NCBI GenBank assembly: GCA_026120035.1
Contig: JALRME010000015.1
Span: 489,830 to 553,829 of the forward strand
Direction of reading: 5' to 3'
From: Coleophoma eucalyptorum
Taxonomy: Eukaryota > Ascomycota > Leotiomycetes > Helotiales > Dermateaceae
DNA: 64,000 bases
Part shown: positions 55,374 through 64,000 of the stretch, piece by piece
How the letters are laid out: each line of letters opens with the position of its first letter
How positions within the stretch are numbered: position 1 is the first letter of the stretch
The notes under the pieces: generated by a model
Database searches by the model: none
Seen by the model: the letters and a program-made list of their open reading frames with translations, nothing else
What the model was told of the DNA's origin: nothing
Position numbers and translations under genes: made by a program

Positions 55374-57695
55374 TTACTCGAATTGATCCGCCGTCGCTGA
55401 TTTGGGCGCCTCATCCATTAATGTTGTCTGCAAAGGTGCAGTCTCAATACTTGATAACGGTGGTATTGCTGGTCCCATAAGACTCCTTCTGTGACTCCGA
55501 GCATTAAAAGTTTCGCTCTCTTCTTCCACTGAAGTCTCGATTTCATCGACATCTGTTTCTCTCTCATCCGAGTCAACACCTCGGTAGGGTTCCTGTACTT
55601 CTCGTCGTAAGGCCTGGAGGAAGACATTTGCCTCCGAGAACGTCTCCAGAGCATCCCTATGTACCAGTAAAGAAGACTTATTATCGGCATCATTGAGGCG
55701 TAGCCTTGCCTGTTGGTACTTTTCGAGGGAAAGCCAGGCATCAGCAGCCAGAATACTCCACATGGTAGATTTCCGTGTCCTCGCTCCCCAAAGCCCTGAT
55801 CCAGTCCCTCTCTTCGACGCATAGCATTTTGCAACACGTTCTTTGATAAGCGCGTCGCCAATAGGACCAACAACTTTATATTCAAGCAGTCTTGCACCCC
55901 ATCTTGCTGCATCAGCAGTAGCGGAGCCATCCCGCAACCGCAACAGCTCCATACCCAACGCCAAACTACGCAAAGCACCGTAAGCAGTTCCACACCGAGT
56001 GATATAAGAGTAGGAAGCAGTTTCAAGCATCTGATCGACAGTCTCAGTCCGAGTCTTAGAACTCATCGTTTTGGGAATCAAAAGCGTGCTGATTGCAGCC
56101 ATTTCGTTCGCTGCGGCATGGTACTTCCAAGCTTTATCGTTATTAAAATCTGTGCGTAGAAGGTCATAAGTTGATTGGGCAAGCTTGAAATCCCGGAGCA
56201 TGAAAGCATAGTCTGCGAGCTTGCGCATAACAGCTTCTGCCGCATCGGGTCTATAGAAGCCTTGCACAGAATCGTAATTGCTATACGACCCAGATGAGCT
56301 ACCAGAGCCCAGTGCAGGAGACGAAGAACGCGAACCGCCTCCAAAGCCCGTCCACTTTTTTGAGAGACTCATGAATCGTCCACTGATACCTCGCCGCCTC
56401 GACGCAACTTGGTCATTCCACGTTGAAACGCATCGTTCCATTGATGGTATTACAGATTGCGTCACCATCTCACGAATAAACGTCTTGATGGCAGTTGTGT
56501 CAGATTCGTATATGCATGGGAATGAGTCCTCAATGTCCTCGAGGCTCTCTCGTGCTTGGATATCAGCCAGTTCTTCTGCTGCTGCCATCCATTGACACCG
56601 AGGTAGCTGAACACTATCATCATCGGTTGCTACACATTGACTACTACGAAGCCTGAGCAGGTGGCAGTGAAGACCAAAGTGACGCTTCATTTGATCAAAG
56701 AGCGTCATTGATTTGGTGATGTCGTCTCTTTCCTCGTCATGAACAAGTACATAATACCGTAAATACTCATTGTTTACCCATAATGGCAATCGCTTCTCTC
56801 CATGGCTTGATTCATCATAAAGATTGCGTAATGCCTCGATCGGATTGGTATTTCTTGAGCTGATGGCGATGATGCAGGCAACTGGATGTGAGAAAGTCTC
56901 ATGGGGACTCAGTGGAATGCCAGACAACAGTCTTCTCAGATAAAGAGTATAAAAAGGTGAGGCCGACTCTGGATCTGGGGACGTGCCCGAATAAGTCAGA
57001 TAGTCCTCCGTGTGCATGCTTGGAAACTCTTCCGAATATGTCAAATGCCGTTCCACCAGAGCTTCGACTTGAACGACATCACCACCAGTCCTAGCCCGTT
57101 GTCCAAGTGTAAATCCCACTGATTCAGCCACAGTTGGCGACTTGATCTCGCTGCTCTTCCGCGCTTGATCTGATATCTCCAGGCCATCCCCAAGCTCTAC
57201 AAAGCGGACGGCAAAGTTGTCCCATGTCCTGCCTGCACCTATACTGTCTCTCACTGTGACCTTTCCTTGTACACGCTCCCCAAAAGGGCGTAGCAGTTCC
57301 CAAAGTCCACCATCAAACCCTTTGTCTTTCACGAGTTCTTTCGTATCGGTGGAGGTATGGACCGCAATGTGTGGTACGTATGCTTGTGATATGAGATTTC
57401 GAGCATCCTGTGGCTCGTCGTTCGGCTCCAGCATAACACCCTCATTGGGAGTTCCTCCGAATACAGAGCCAGCAATCCGACTCGGAGTAGATGTTCCACT
57501 AGGTGACATGGACCTTGATCCTGGCGGCGTTGCGGTTGAGGCGAAGAGGGATATAACGGAAGGATTGGAGACTCGATAAGGAAGAGAGGACACGGATGAG
57601 ACTGAGGACCGCACATCGGAGGGAGCCCTCGTCTTTGGCAGCTTCACGGACGGGGCCGGCTCAAGAGGTGGCAGCGACGCATGATTGGAAGTCAT
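55374..57695 (-). CDS. TRS85: TRAPPIII subunit Trs85 (TRAPPC8)
   Basis: This intronless gene encodes 773 residues. A Ser/Pro-rich disordered leader (about 1-75) precedes the conserved N-terminal block with AYVPHIAVHTSTDTKELV, GLWELLRPFGERVQGKVTVR and GRTWDNFAVRFVEL, typical of Trs85/TRAPPC8. Downstream are EEYLRYYVLVHDE-type sequence, a helical repeat-like region with YAFMLRDFKLAQSTYDLLRT and DFNNDKAWKYHAAANEMAA, and a variable acidic C-terminus. Trs85 is the subunit that defines TRAPPIII, the exchange-factor complex for Ypt1/Rab1 in autophagosome formation and the Cvt pathway. Yeast Trs85 has 698 residues, so size fits; animal TRAPPC8 is much longer. The gene is divergent from CCA1. Confidence 0.88.
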   Translation of the reverse strand: MTSNHASLPPLEPAPSVKLPKTRAPSDVRSSVSSVSSLPYRVSNPSVISLFASTATPPGSRSMSPSGTSTPSRIAGSVFGGTPNEGVMLEPNDEPQDARNLISQAYVPHIAVHTSTDTKELVKDKGFDGGLWELLRPFGERVQGKVTVRDSIGAGRTWDNFAVRFVELGDGLEISDQARKSSEIKSPTVAESVGFTLGQRARTGGDVVQVEALVERHLTYSEEFPSMHTEDYLTYSGTSPDPESASPFYTLYLRRLLSGIPLSPHETFSHPVACIIAISSRNTNPIEALRNLYDESSHGEKRLPLWVNNEYLRYYVLVHDEERDDITKSMTLFDQMKRHFGLHCHLLRLRSSQCVATDDDSVQLPRCQWMAAAEELADIQARESLEDIEDSFPCIYESDTTAIKTFIREMVTQSVIPSMERCVSTWNDQVASRRRGISGRFMSLSKKWTGFGGGSRSSSPALGSGSSSGSYSNYDSVQGFYRPDAAEAVMRKLADYAFMLRDFKLAQSTYDLLRTDFNNDKAWKYHAAANEMAAISTLLIPKTMSSKTRTETVDQMLETASYSYITRCGTAYGALRSLALGMELLRLRDGSATADAARWGARLLEYKVVGPIGDALIKERVAKCYASKRGTGSGLWGARTRKSTMWSILAADAWLSLEKYQQARLRLNDADNKSSLLVHRDALETFSEANVFLQALRREVQEPYRGVDSDERETDVDEIETSVEEESETFNARSHRRSLMGPAIPPLSSIETAPLQTTLMDEAPKSATADQFE

Positions 57696-58340
57696 GAAGA
57701 CCGAGAAACGGTCCTACGCCAGGAGCCGCTTCTATGATTTGAATTTCCTACAAAGAGAGATAGGCATGGAAGAAATCACTGAGATTTCGAGTTCAGTGTC
57801 TTCTAAACAACCAAGATTAGCATGGCAACAAGGAAATATTGAGAATGCGGGGTGTTTGTTGCAGAGCTCTCGAGGCAATCTGGAAAGTACCTTAACAAAT
57901 GTCGTTGGTTTAACTGGTCTACGACATAGATTGGAAGTATATAGGTGTTGTCTTTGAAGTGGCTACGAGCATCGCATCACGGTGTCGAAAACGCATCTAG
58001 CAACCAAATATGTCAAGGCTGTAAACGGCGAGGCACCTGAAGAGTAACTTGATTGAAGTCAGTTGCGCCTGATGGCTGGATCTGGAATCTGGCGACGGTG
58101 TTCCGATCACGTGATTGATTCGGGATCCTGCATTTTCGGCTTCAGCCTTGCGTTTGTTTGCTCGTCGGTGTCTTGCACCTCGATATTGACTATATTTTAA
58201 ATGGTTCACACATCCACTTGGTAAAAGTCTTTCTCTACTACTGTCCTCGACTGGATACATCGCCATTCACCAGGCATTACCGACTCAGTCACCACGGTCA
58301 CGCTCACTCAGTACTATTGCCACAACATGTACTCATTGTT
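57696..58340. promoter_or_regulatory. Divergent promoter TRS85/CCA1
   Basis: These 645 bp separate two divergent starts. The stretch 57703-57957 is open on the plus strand for about 90 codons but shows no family resemblance. The sequence GATCACGTGATTG at about 58105-58117 contains a CACGTG E-box in a ATCACGTGAT palindrome. I call this promoter and leader DNA. Confidence 0.45.
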
Positions 58341-60164
58341 ATGAGTCAAACGGCAATCAGCTTATACACGTCTCGTTTTAAAATTCCGATAATTACCAGG
58401 CGCCTTTCTTGTATAGCTCCCACGTTTCTAAGCAGCCCTCGTTCTTTCAGAACAAAGAGCGTCTCATCACGAGTACCATCTGAGATGGCGGTAAAAATGG
58501 CCTCGTTCGGGCCCGTGAAAATCGAGCTTGATGAACGAGAGAGCAAACTTAGACATCTGCTGCTAGACGTTGCTCGTTACATCGATGAATCTAAAGAGAT
58601 CAAAGATACTTTGGAGCTGCGTTTTGCTGGTGGTTGGGTCCGTGACAAACTTCTCGGCATCCCCAGCCAAGACATTGACGTTGCTATTAATGCCATGACT
58701 GGCTATCCTTTCAGTCTGAAGTTAAAGGAGTATCTCGAAATTCCTGGAAATCTTGAGAAGTATGCTATTACAGCTAAGGATGTAGGCAATCTTCACAAGA
58801 TAGCTGCAAATCCGGAGAAGTCAAAACATCTGGAGACTGTCACAGTCAAGATGATTGATCTCGATGTCGACCTCGTCAATCTAAGAAAAGAAACGTATTC
58901 AGAGGACAGTCGCAATCCCCAGATGGAGTTCGGTACCGCCGAAGAAGACGCATTACGACGGGATGCTACTATTAATGCGCTGTTCTATAATCTCCATTCT
59001 GGAGAAGTGGAGGATTTCACTGGAGGTTTGTTGGATATGGAGTCACAGCTAATCAGAACACCACTCGAGCCTCACCAAACTTTTATGGACGACCCTCTCC
59101 GGGTCTTGAGGTTGATCCGGTTCGCAAGCCGTCTCAACTTTCGTATCGACGCGACATCTGAACTGAGTATGAGTGAACCATCAGTCTTGGAGGCTCTCAG
59201 ATTGAAAATTAGCCGGGAAAGAGTTGGAACAGAACTAGAGAAGATGCTGAAAGGTAACAGTCCCCCTGGTCTACACTTTGGACGCGCTCTTATTAGAATT
59301 TTAGGCAAGGGGCCCAAGGATGCTCTGCAATTCATTGATCGCCTAGGTTTATATTCGACCATTTTCACCGATCCTCATTTAAAGACAATCCCTGCACCCG
59401 ATAGCTCTCGATTGAAGCTATCGTATGAATGCTTAGATTATTTGAGATCTAACGAGACACCTGGTTCGATATATCACTCTCTAGTTCGATCAGACGATGC
59501 CAGATATTTTGCTTGGATATTGGCTGCTCTGACGCCATGGTCTCAGATTCCTGGTGAGGTACCCATCAAGCCTGGAGGAAGGGCCACAATACCATACGCG
59601 GCAATGGTAGCCAAGGAAGGCATCAAAGCCAACAACAAGATCAATTCCGTTGTGACGGGCGCGCTCCGAAATTACGTCCAGATCACTGAGCTGAAGAATG
59701 CGATTAACAACCAGGATGCGCGCATCTCTAAAAGGGACACGATTGGCATGCAAATCCGTAGATGGGATTTTCTAGGAGGCCATTGGCGTCTCCAAGCACT
59801 ATATGCCCTGCTTGTGGAGGCCTCATACTCCACAGAGCAAGAAGGTAGGCGTCTTTAATTAATACAAAACATCAAAATAACTAACATTGTCATGTGAATA
59901 GGCTATGGAAAAGTTTTTGCCGAATGGCAGAAATTTATCGAACACCTTGAGAAGTTAGATGTGCTGGATGCACCCTCCATCCGACCTATCATTGATGGCA
60001 AACAATTGACAAAAGAGCTGGGGGCGAGGCCAGGAATCTGGATGGCACCAGCTTTGGATGTGTGCATGGAATGGCAACTCCGCAACCCAGGAGAGACAGA
60101 TTTCACGGGCGCAATTGAAGAGGTCAGGAAGCGGAAGGACGAGTTAAATATACCCCTCAAGTAG
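58341..60164 (+). CDS. CCA1: CCA-adding tRNA nucleotidyltransferase
   Basis: Two exons, 58341-59844 and 59902-60164, join in phase to give 588 residues. The class II nucleotidyltransferase head is clear: LRFAGGWVRDKLLGIPSQDI followed by DVAI (about 93-118), with the metal-binding Asp pair, then RRDATINALFYN and DPLRVLRLIRFASRLNF, the nucleotide-selecting region. The enzyme adds the 3' CCA to tRNAs. In yeast one CCA1 gene supplies mitochondria, cytosol and nucleus from alternative starts. Here residues 1-48 form an Arg/Ser-rich presequence-like extension (SRFKIPIITRRLSC, SSPRSFRTKS) and a second Met follows at 58485 (MAVKMASFG), matching that arrangement. The frame is open further upstream to 58158 but lacks family resemblance there. 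Tandem with TTI2. Confidence 0.94.
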
Positions 60165-60492
60165 AGCAATGGAATCAAAATTATAGAATGAAAATAAAGC
60201 AAATACTGCACTGAGTACTGTCTTCAATATTATCCTATGTTGACGTTATTTCAATGGCCCTATTATCTTAAACGCTACTCACCTCCCGGAAGATCAATGG
60301 TCTTTAGCATTGAGCGAAAGAGCTATATTCCTTGCGACCCCGATCAAGAAACACTCAAGAATAGGGGGGTGGCCGACATTCTCGCTTAATACGGTCACCT
60401 TTTCCGGCTGTAAGTCATCGCAGTGCGAACTTCCCGTCATCTCTCATCTTCCTCCTGTGACTTATTCACAGCCTAGCCCAAGCCATTCCTTC
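60165..60492. promoter_or_regulatory. CCA1 3' end and TTI2 promoter
   Basis: Some 328 bp between two tandem genes. AATAAA at about 60192-60197 may serve CCA1 3'-end formation. The stretch 60400-60490 before the TTI2 start is CT-rich. No other site is recognised. Confidence 0.4.
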
Positions 60493-62439
60493 ATGATGTT
60501 TACTCAAGCTCGCAAGAGCATATACAAGATGACAGGTAGCAGCGAACCAGCTGGGGTGGACATAGACAATACAGGTAATTATCCCATTCAACTATTTTTC
60601 AGCTCTTTGCTAAGAATATCCTAGCTCTACCATCCGAGTATACCTTGGCTCAACTCCAGCACGATTTCCTCGAAGAAGGTCTCGAGAAAGGCAAACAGGT
60701 GCGTAGAGTTTTGTGAAATTACAGAAATGTCCGCTGACATTCGTTGTCACAGGCACAACTTGAAAATGTCCTCCTTCTCTCCCAGTGTTTGAAGCACAAT
60801 GAGAAGCTTGTCCGGACAGAATCTGATGCCCAGGCTGCCGGCAAGATATTGTCCTGGCTTTCTAGCGTTATTCTTCCAGATGCAAAGTTTGCTATAAATG
60901 ATGAACTTCCAGGAGGTCATTGATTACCTATTTTAATCACTTCAAAAATTGCTATACCTAACTTTTACTAGATGAAGATGCAGCCCAGATGAAACAATCG
61001 CTACGAGCTGCAATATCTATGGGAGAAGCTGGTCTAGATTCCATTGAAATTCTGATACAACTAGATACTGAGGCGATACCGAAGCTAGAGTACCAGGTCT
61101 TGCTTAGTCTCATTGCTTTCAGTGAAAACAGAGATGTATGGACTTCGCAAAGTTCATTCAATAAGGCACAAGCGATATTATCGCATTGTGAAGAGCAGGT
61201 CAAGTCAAAAGATTTCTTGGTAGACTTCCTCCTCAGAGACACGATAAGGCCTCTATTTTCCAAATCCAAACCAGCTGCCATAACCTCCACCGGCAGAAAA
61301 GCTATGCCAACCAGCGCTCCACCAAGACGATTCGACACTGCTGATATGGACCCGGCTAACAAACCATGGAAGTTCAAGGACTTATGGGCAGCTACTGTAT
61401 TTAATTGGGCAGTTGATCACGCAGATGTATTCCCCTATGCTCCAGGCTCATGGCTAACTGATCTGCACAAATCCCATTAACAATGCACAGGAAACAACCG
61501 TCACCGAATCTTGGCCACTCTTCATCCCGCCCCTCTTAACCTTGATCGACGATCCCAAGACATCCATCAGGACCCGCGGCCTTGAAACACTCTCCAGCTT
61601 CCTGCCAAAGTTGTCCGCAAAATTGCTCAAGCAAACTGGCCTTGGCCAAGTCTTCGAAGAAGCAATCACACCCACTCTTACCTACCTCCCAAACCTCACA
61701 CCACTCAAAGAGTCGCTTCAGCTCCTCGGCCCGGCGTACAACGCTCTATATGCCCTCGCCGATGCCCAATATTCCCCCGAAGATACTGGACCGAAGATGA
61801 AATTCCTAGACCGCGTAATGCGCGAGGGTGTCTTGCAGGCTTACAGCCATTCGAGCGAACATGTGCAGATTGTTGAGCTCCTAGTCAAAGAGGCGGACAT
61901 CCTGGTTAAGAAAATGGGCATTCACGCTGTGAAATTTCTCAAGGTACGTACATTCCCACGCTATTCCTCACACACAAACTTCAATTCTACATCTACTGGA
62001 ACTTCACTTCAACAACAGTAGAAGCTAATAATAGTAGGATATCCTTGCCATCCTCTCCACAGTCCTCTCCAGCCCTTTCAGCACCGCACAACCCACATTA
62101 TCCTATCAGGCTATCAAAGCCCTACAAACTTTAATCCTCAACTGTTGGCCGAGGATGGTGGAGCCCATGCACCGTAATGAAATCATTATGCTGCTAGTTC
62201 TGTGCTGGAACACGCTTGAGACGGAGCAGCACGAAGAGAAAGGAATGGGTAAGAGGGGGCAGAAACAGAGGGAAGAGATGAAAAGGGAGATTAAGATCAC
62301 AGGGAGGCTGCTTGTTGCTTCTATTTCTTCGGTGGAGGATGAAAAACAGGGAGTTGACATCAGGGAAGAACTTACACCGTTGATGAAGGTTGATGCCGGT
62401 GTTCAAGTGATTTTTGGGTTAGAGGCACCACCAAATTAA
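60493..62439 (+). CDS. TTI2: Tel2-interacting protein 2 (Tti2), TTT complex subunit
   Basis: Six exons: 60493-60574, 60625-60698, 60753-60915, 60972-61426, 61491-61943 and 62038-62439; all phases agree and give 542 residues. The start may be any of three in-frame Met codons (60493, 60496, 60529). The protein is almost entirely alpha-helical, with FKDLWAATVFNWAVDHADET, WPLFIPPLLTLIDDPKTSIR, TRGLETLSSFLPKLS and ILNCWPRMVEPMHRNEIIML, which together fit the Tti2 family. Tti2 works with Tel2 and Tti1 in the TTT complex, which with Hsp90 folds and stabilises PIKK kinases, including TOR, ATM/Tel1 and ATR/Mec1. The identification rests on these conserved helical blocks and not on a catalytic motif. 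It follows CCA1 on the same strand and converges on FIG4 with 198 bp between. Confidence 0.85.
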
Positions 62440-62637
62440 AGGTTATCCGAGCTCTGTCAGCTCCAGAGATTTTGGACATATGTTTGCATTGGAACCAGAT
62501 GGCGCTACTGAGAAATTCTGAGGGCAAAACACGCAATACAGCGCATCAATATGGGATTCTGTTGGGTATCATACGCAAGAAAACTTCAACGCCAAAATCC
62601 AAATCTAAATGCAAACCAAAATCGGATGAATATACCC

Positions 62638-64000
62638 TCAATCAACAGGTTGCTGCTTGAACAAAGACTTACCTAGCAACCACTTCCGATAAGCCTTATA
62701 CCGCTTCTTTGGCAAGTCCTCCTCCGCAACTGTCAACGGATTCTCCGCGACGGTTAAGAAGTCTGCATACTCAGCTAAATCATCCTCGGTCGCATAGCTC
62801 GCAAGGTTTGCATCCTGCCAACTCCCATTGACGAAATCGAGGTACTCGGTCTCGATATCGGAGGTCGGGGTTTCGGTCGAGACGACCAAAGGGAGCGTTT
62901 GTGGATGGCTGATGTAATTGGCGTAATCTTCGGCTTCTTGGCCGGAAACGGATGGATTTAGTGACTCGTGCACTACTTGGGTAAATGTCCATTGTGCAGC
63001 TTTGGATTTGTCGAGCGGAGTGAGCTTTTGTTTAGGTCGTGGTTCTTCGGCAAATCCGGCGCTGGGTTCTTTCATAATTCCATGGTGAGCGTTATCTTTC
63101 TCATGGATAGGCTGTAGCCATCGCTGAATTGAGATTCGTTTTGTGTTTCCTGCAACGCCAGCTTTCATGGATAATGTATCCTCTGGAGGGTGTGGCTGCT
63201 GCTCCTCCTTCGGCTCTTCCTGCTGCTGCAGTTGTTGTTGTTCTTCTTCTTGTGGGTCAACGATTGTAACCTCTTTTTTGGCCTTTTTCCTCTCCGGCAC
63301 ATCTTGATCAAGCTCGGTGCGAACTTTGAAAGGACTAAGATCATATCTACCATCTTGCGTGGATCTTAATGGTATATATCGGAGAGTTGAATTCATCCTC
63401 CCCATATACGAGAACACTTTGAGAAATGACGAAAGTGCCAGAGGTTTGTAATATTCTTGCCAGTAGTCATCGAAAAAGTCCAATGGTCTGCCAACTACCT
63501 GGCCACACGGGCTAACAGTAGCAGGTAGTGTACGTCTCTCCAAATATTCTGGAGTGTACCATTTGATATAGCTTCGACGTCTTTTTCCTGACCAGGCCCG
63601 AGGATTAGCATGGTGTAGATAGTAGTCTGTAACAAGGTCCCACAGCATGGGCTGGCCATGTGCAAAGACATAGTTTCCAAGGAACAGATTGTAAGCTTCC
63701 TGGCGTTGCCCATCTAAGAAAGAGTTGTTATAGTATCGCTTGAAGCTTTCCACCATATCTCTCGAATGACTTGTCCATTGATTAATCTTGCGATATGTCT
63801 CCATAGTATTTACAAGCTGAGACCCGCCATATTGAATCGCTATAGTGTCGCCATGATCGTGATACATGTGGGTGAAGAGGTTCACTGCATCAGTGTCATA
63901 GTCGATGGATGTATCGCCTATGATACCCAGTGCATGTAGCTGGTGACCAAGAGCTCTTTTCCCAATGACAAATTGGGCGGCATTAGTACGATCTAAACAA
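62638..64000 (-). CDS. FIG4: Polyphosphoinositide phosphatase Fig4 (SAC domain), C-terminal part, cut by window edge
   Basis: The minus-strand frame runs from the window edge to a stop at 62638, giving 454 codons. It enters within the SAC active site: the first full residues are CLDRTN, the end of the family's C-x5-R-T signature, so the nucleophilic cysteine lies just outside the window. Then come AQFVIGKRALGHQLHALGII and DSDAV-like DTDAVNLFTHMYHDHGDTIAIQYGGSQLV, which are Fig4-like and distinguish it from Sac1 and synaptojanin types. A Gln/Glu-rich low-complexity stretch (about 63180-63260) and a variable tail follow, ending YRKWLLGKSLFKQQPVD. Fig4 works with Fab1/PIKfyve and Vac14 on the vacuole or endosome membrane and dephosphorylates PI(3,5)P2. 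The first half of the gene lies to the right of the window. Confidence 0.92.
   Translation of the reverse strand, partial: CLDRTNAAQFVIGKRALGHQLHALGIIGDTSIDYDTDAVNLFTHMYHDHGDTIAIQYGGSQLVNTMETYRKINQWTSHSRDMVESFKRYYNNSFLDGQRQEAYNLFLGNYVFAHGQPMLWDLVTDYYLHHANPRAWSGKRRRSYIKWYTPEYLERRTLPATVSPCGQVVGRPLDFFDDYWQEYYKPLALSSFLKVFSYMGRMNSTLRYIPLRSTQDGRYDLSPFKVRTELDQDVPERKKAKKEVTIVDPQEEEQQQLQQQEEPKEEQQPHPPEDTLSMKAGVAGNTKRISIQRWLQPIHEKDNAHHGIMKEPSAGFAEEPRPKQKLTPLDKSKAAQWTFTQVVHESLNPSVSGQEAEDYANYISHPQTLPLVVSTETPTSDIETEYLDFVNGSWQDANLASYATEDDLAEYADFLTVAENPLTVAEEDLPKKRYKAYRKWLLGKSLFKQQPVD

Noticed and set aside
57685..57957. 90-codon plus-strand open frame between TRS85 and CCA1
   Set aside because: Its start lies inside the TRS85 coding region on the other strand and the product has no family resemblance; it lies in a divergent promoter.

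Overview
The window is nuclear DNA from a filamentous ascomycete (Pezizomycotina; a leotiomycete-like fungus is my guess, and the class is not proven by the sequence). The reasons are eukaryotic single-copy housekeeping genes, many 45-60 nt GT-AG introns, CT-rich leaders, and fungal-type ATP synthase subunit f, RNase H2 C subunit, Rad18 and Lst4/FNIP proteins. I support 22 protein-coding genes, 20 complete and 2 cut by the window edges. Exon joins were worked out by hand from splice sites, reading phase and family conservation. No rRNA, tRNA, CRISPR array or intact transposon was found.

Layout. 1-7.1 kb: URB1 (partial, minus), divergent from IML1. 7.1-17.1 kb: a 10-kb stretch with no supportable gene, leading into a long CT-rich leader. 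17.1-20.8 kb: a folliculin-interacting-protein (FNIP/Lst4) homologue. 21.6-28.2 kb: splicing helicase PRP22, then a divergent pair of respiratory-chain genes (NDUFS4-type complex I subunit and ATP synthase subunit f). 28.2-34.7 kb: a large disordered RG-rich protein of unknown function and a PLP aminotransferase. 35.2-39.7 kb: MCM6 divergent from RNase H2 subunit C, then a DUF4385-like protein. 39.7-44.0 kb: a 2.75-kb gap, then a cyclopropane-fatty-acid-synthase-type methyltransferase. 44.4-50.0 kb: REX4 divergent from the MYST acetyltransferase ESA1, then a secreted GH125 mannosidase. 50.1-54.9 kb: POL32 divergent from RAD18, then CHM7. 55.4-64 kb: TRS85, CCA1, TTI2 and FIG4 (partial, minus).

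How the genes relate. Several divergent neighbours share a process: NDUFS4/ATP17 (oxidative phosphorylation), MCM6/RNASEH2C (DNA replication, with perfect ACGCGT boxes between them) and POL32/RAD18 (damage-tolerant synthesis, with a CGCG-rich promoter). IML1 (GATOR1/SEACIT), LST4/FNIP and TTI2 all act on TORC1 signalling or TOR-kinase assembly, and FIG4 and TRS85 act in vacuole and autophagy membrane biology. The sequence shows the linkage; functional co-regulation is inference.

The points most worth checking are a reading-frame mismatch at the only intron of IML1, the 10-kb gene-free region upstream of LST4, the replication-type promoter motifs, and the unrecognised 1263-residue protein with an internal repeat. 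I did not find clear evidence of a wholly new biological system.
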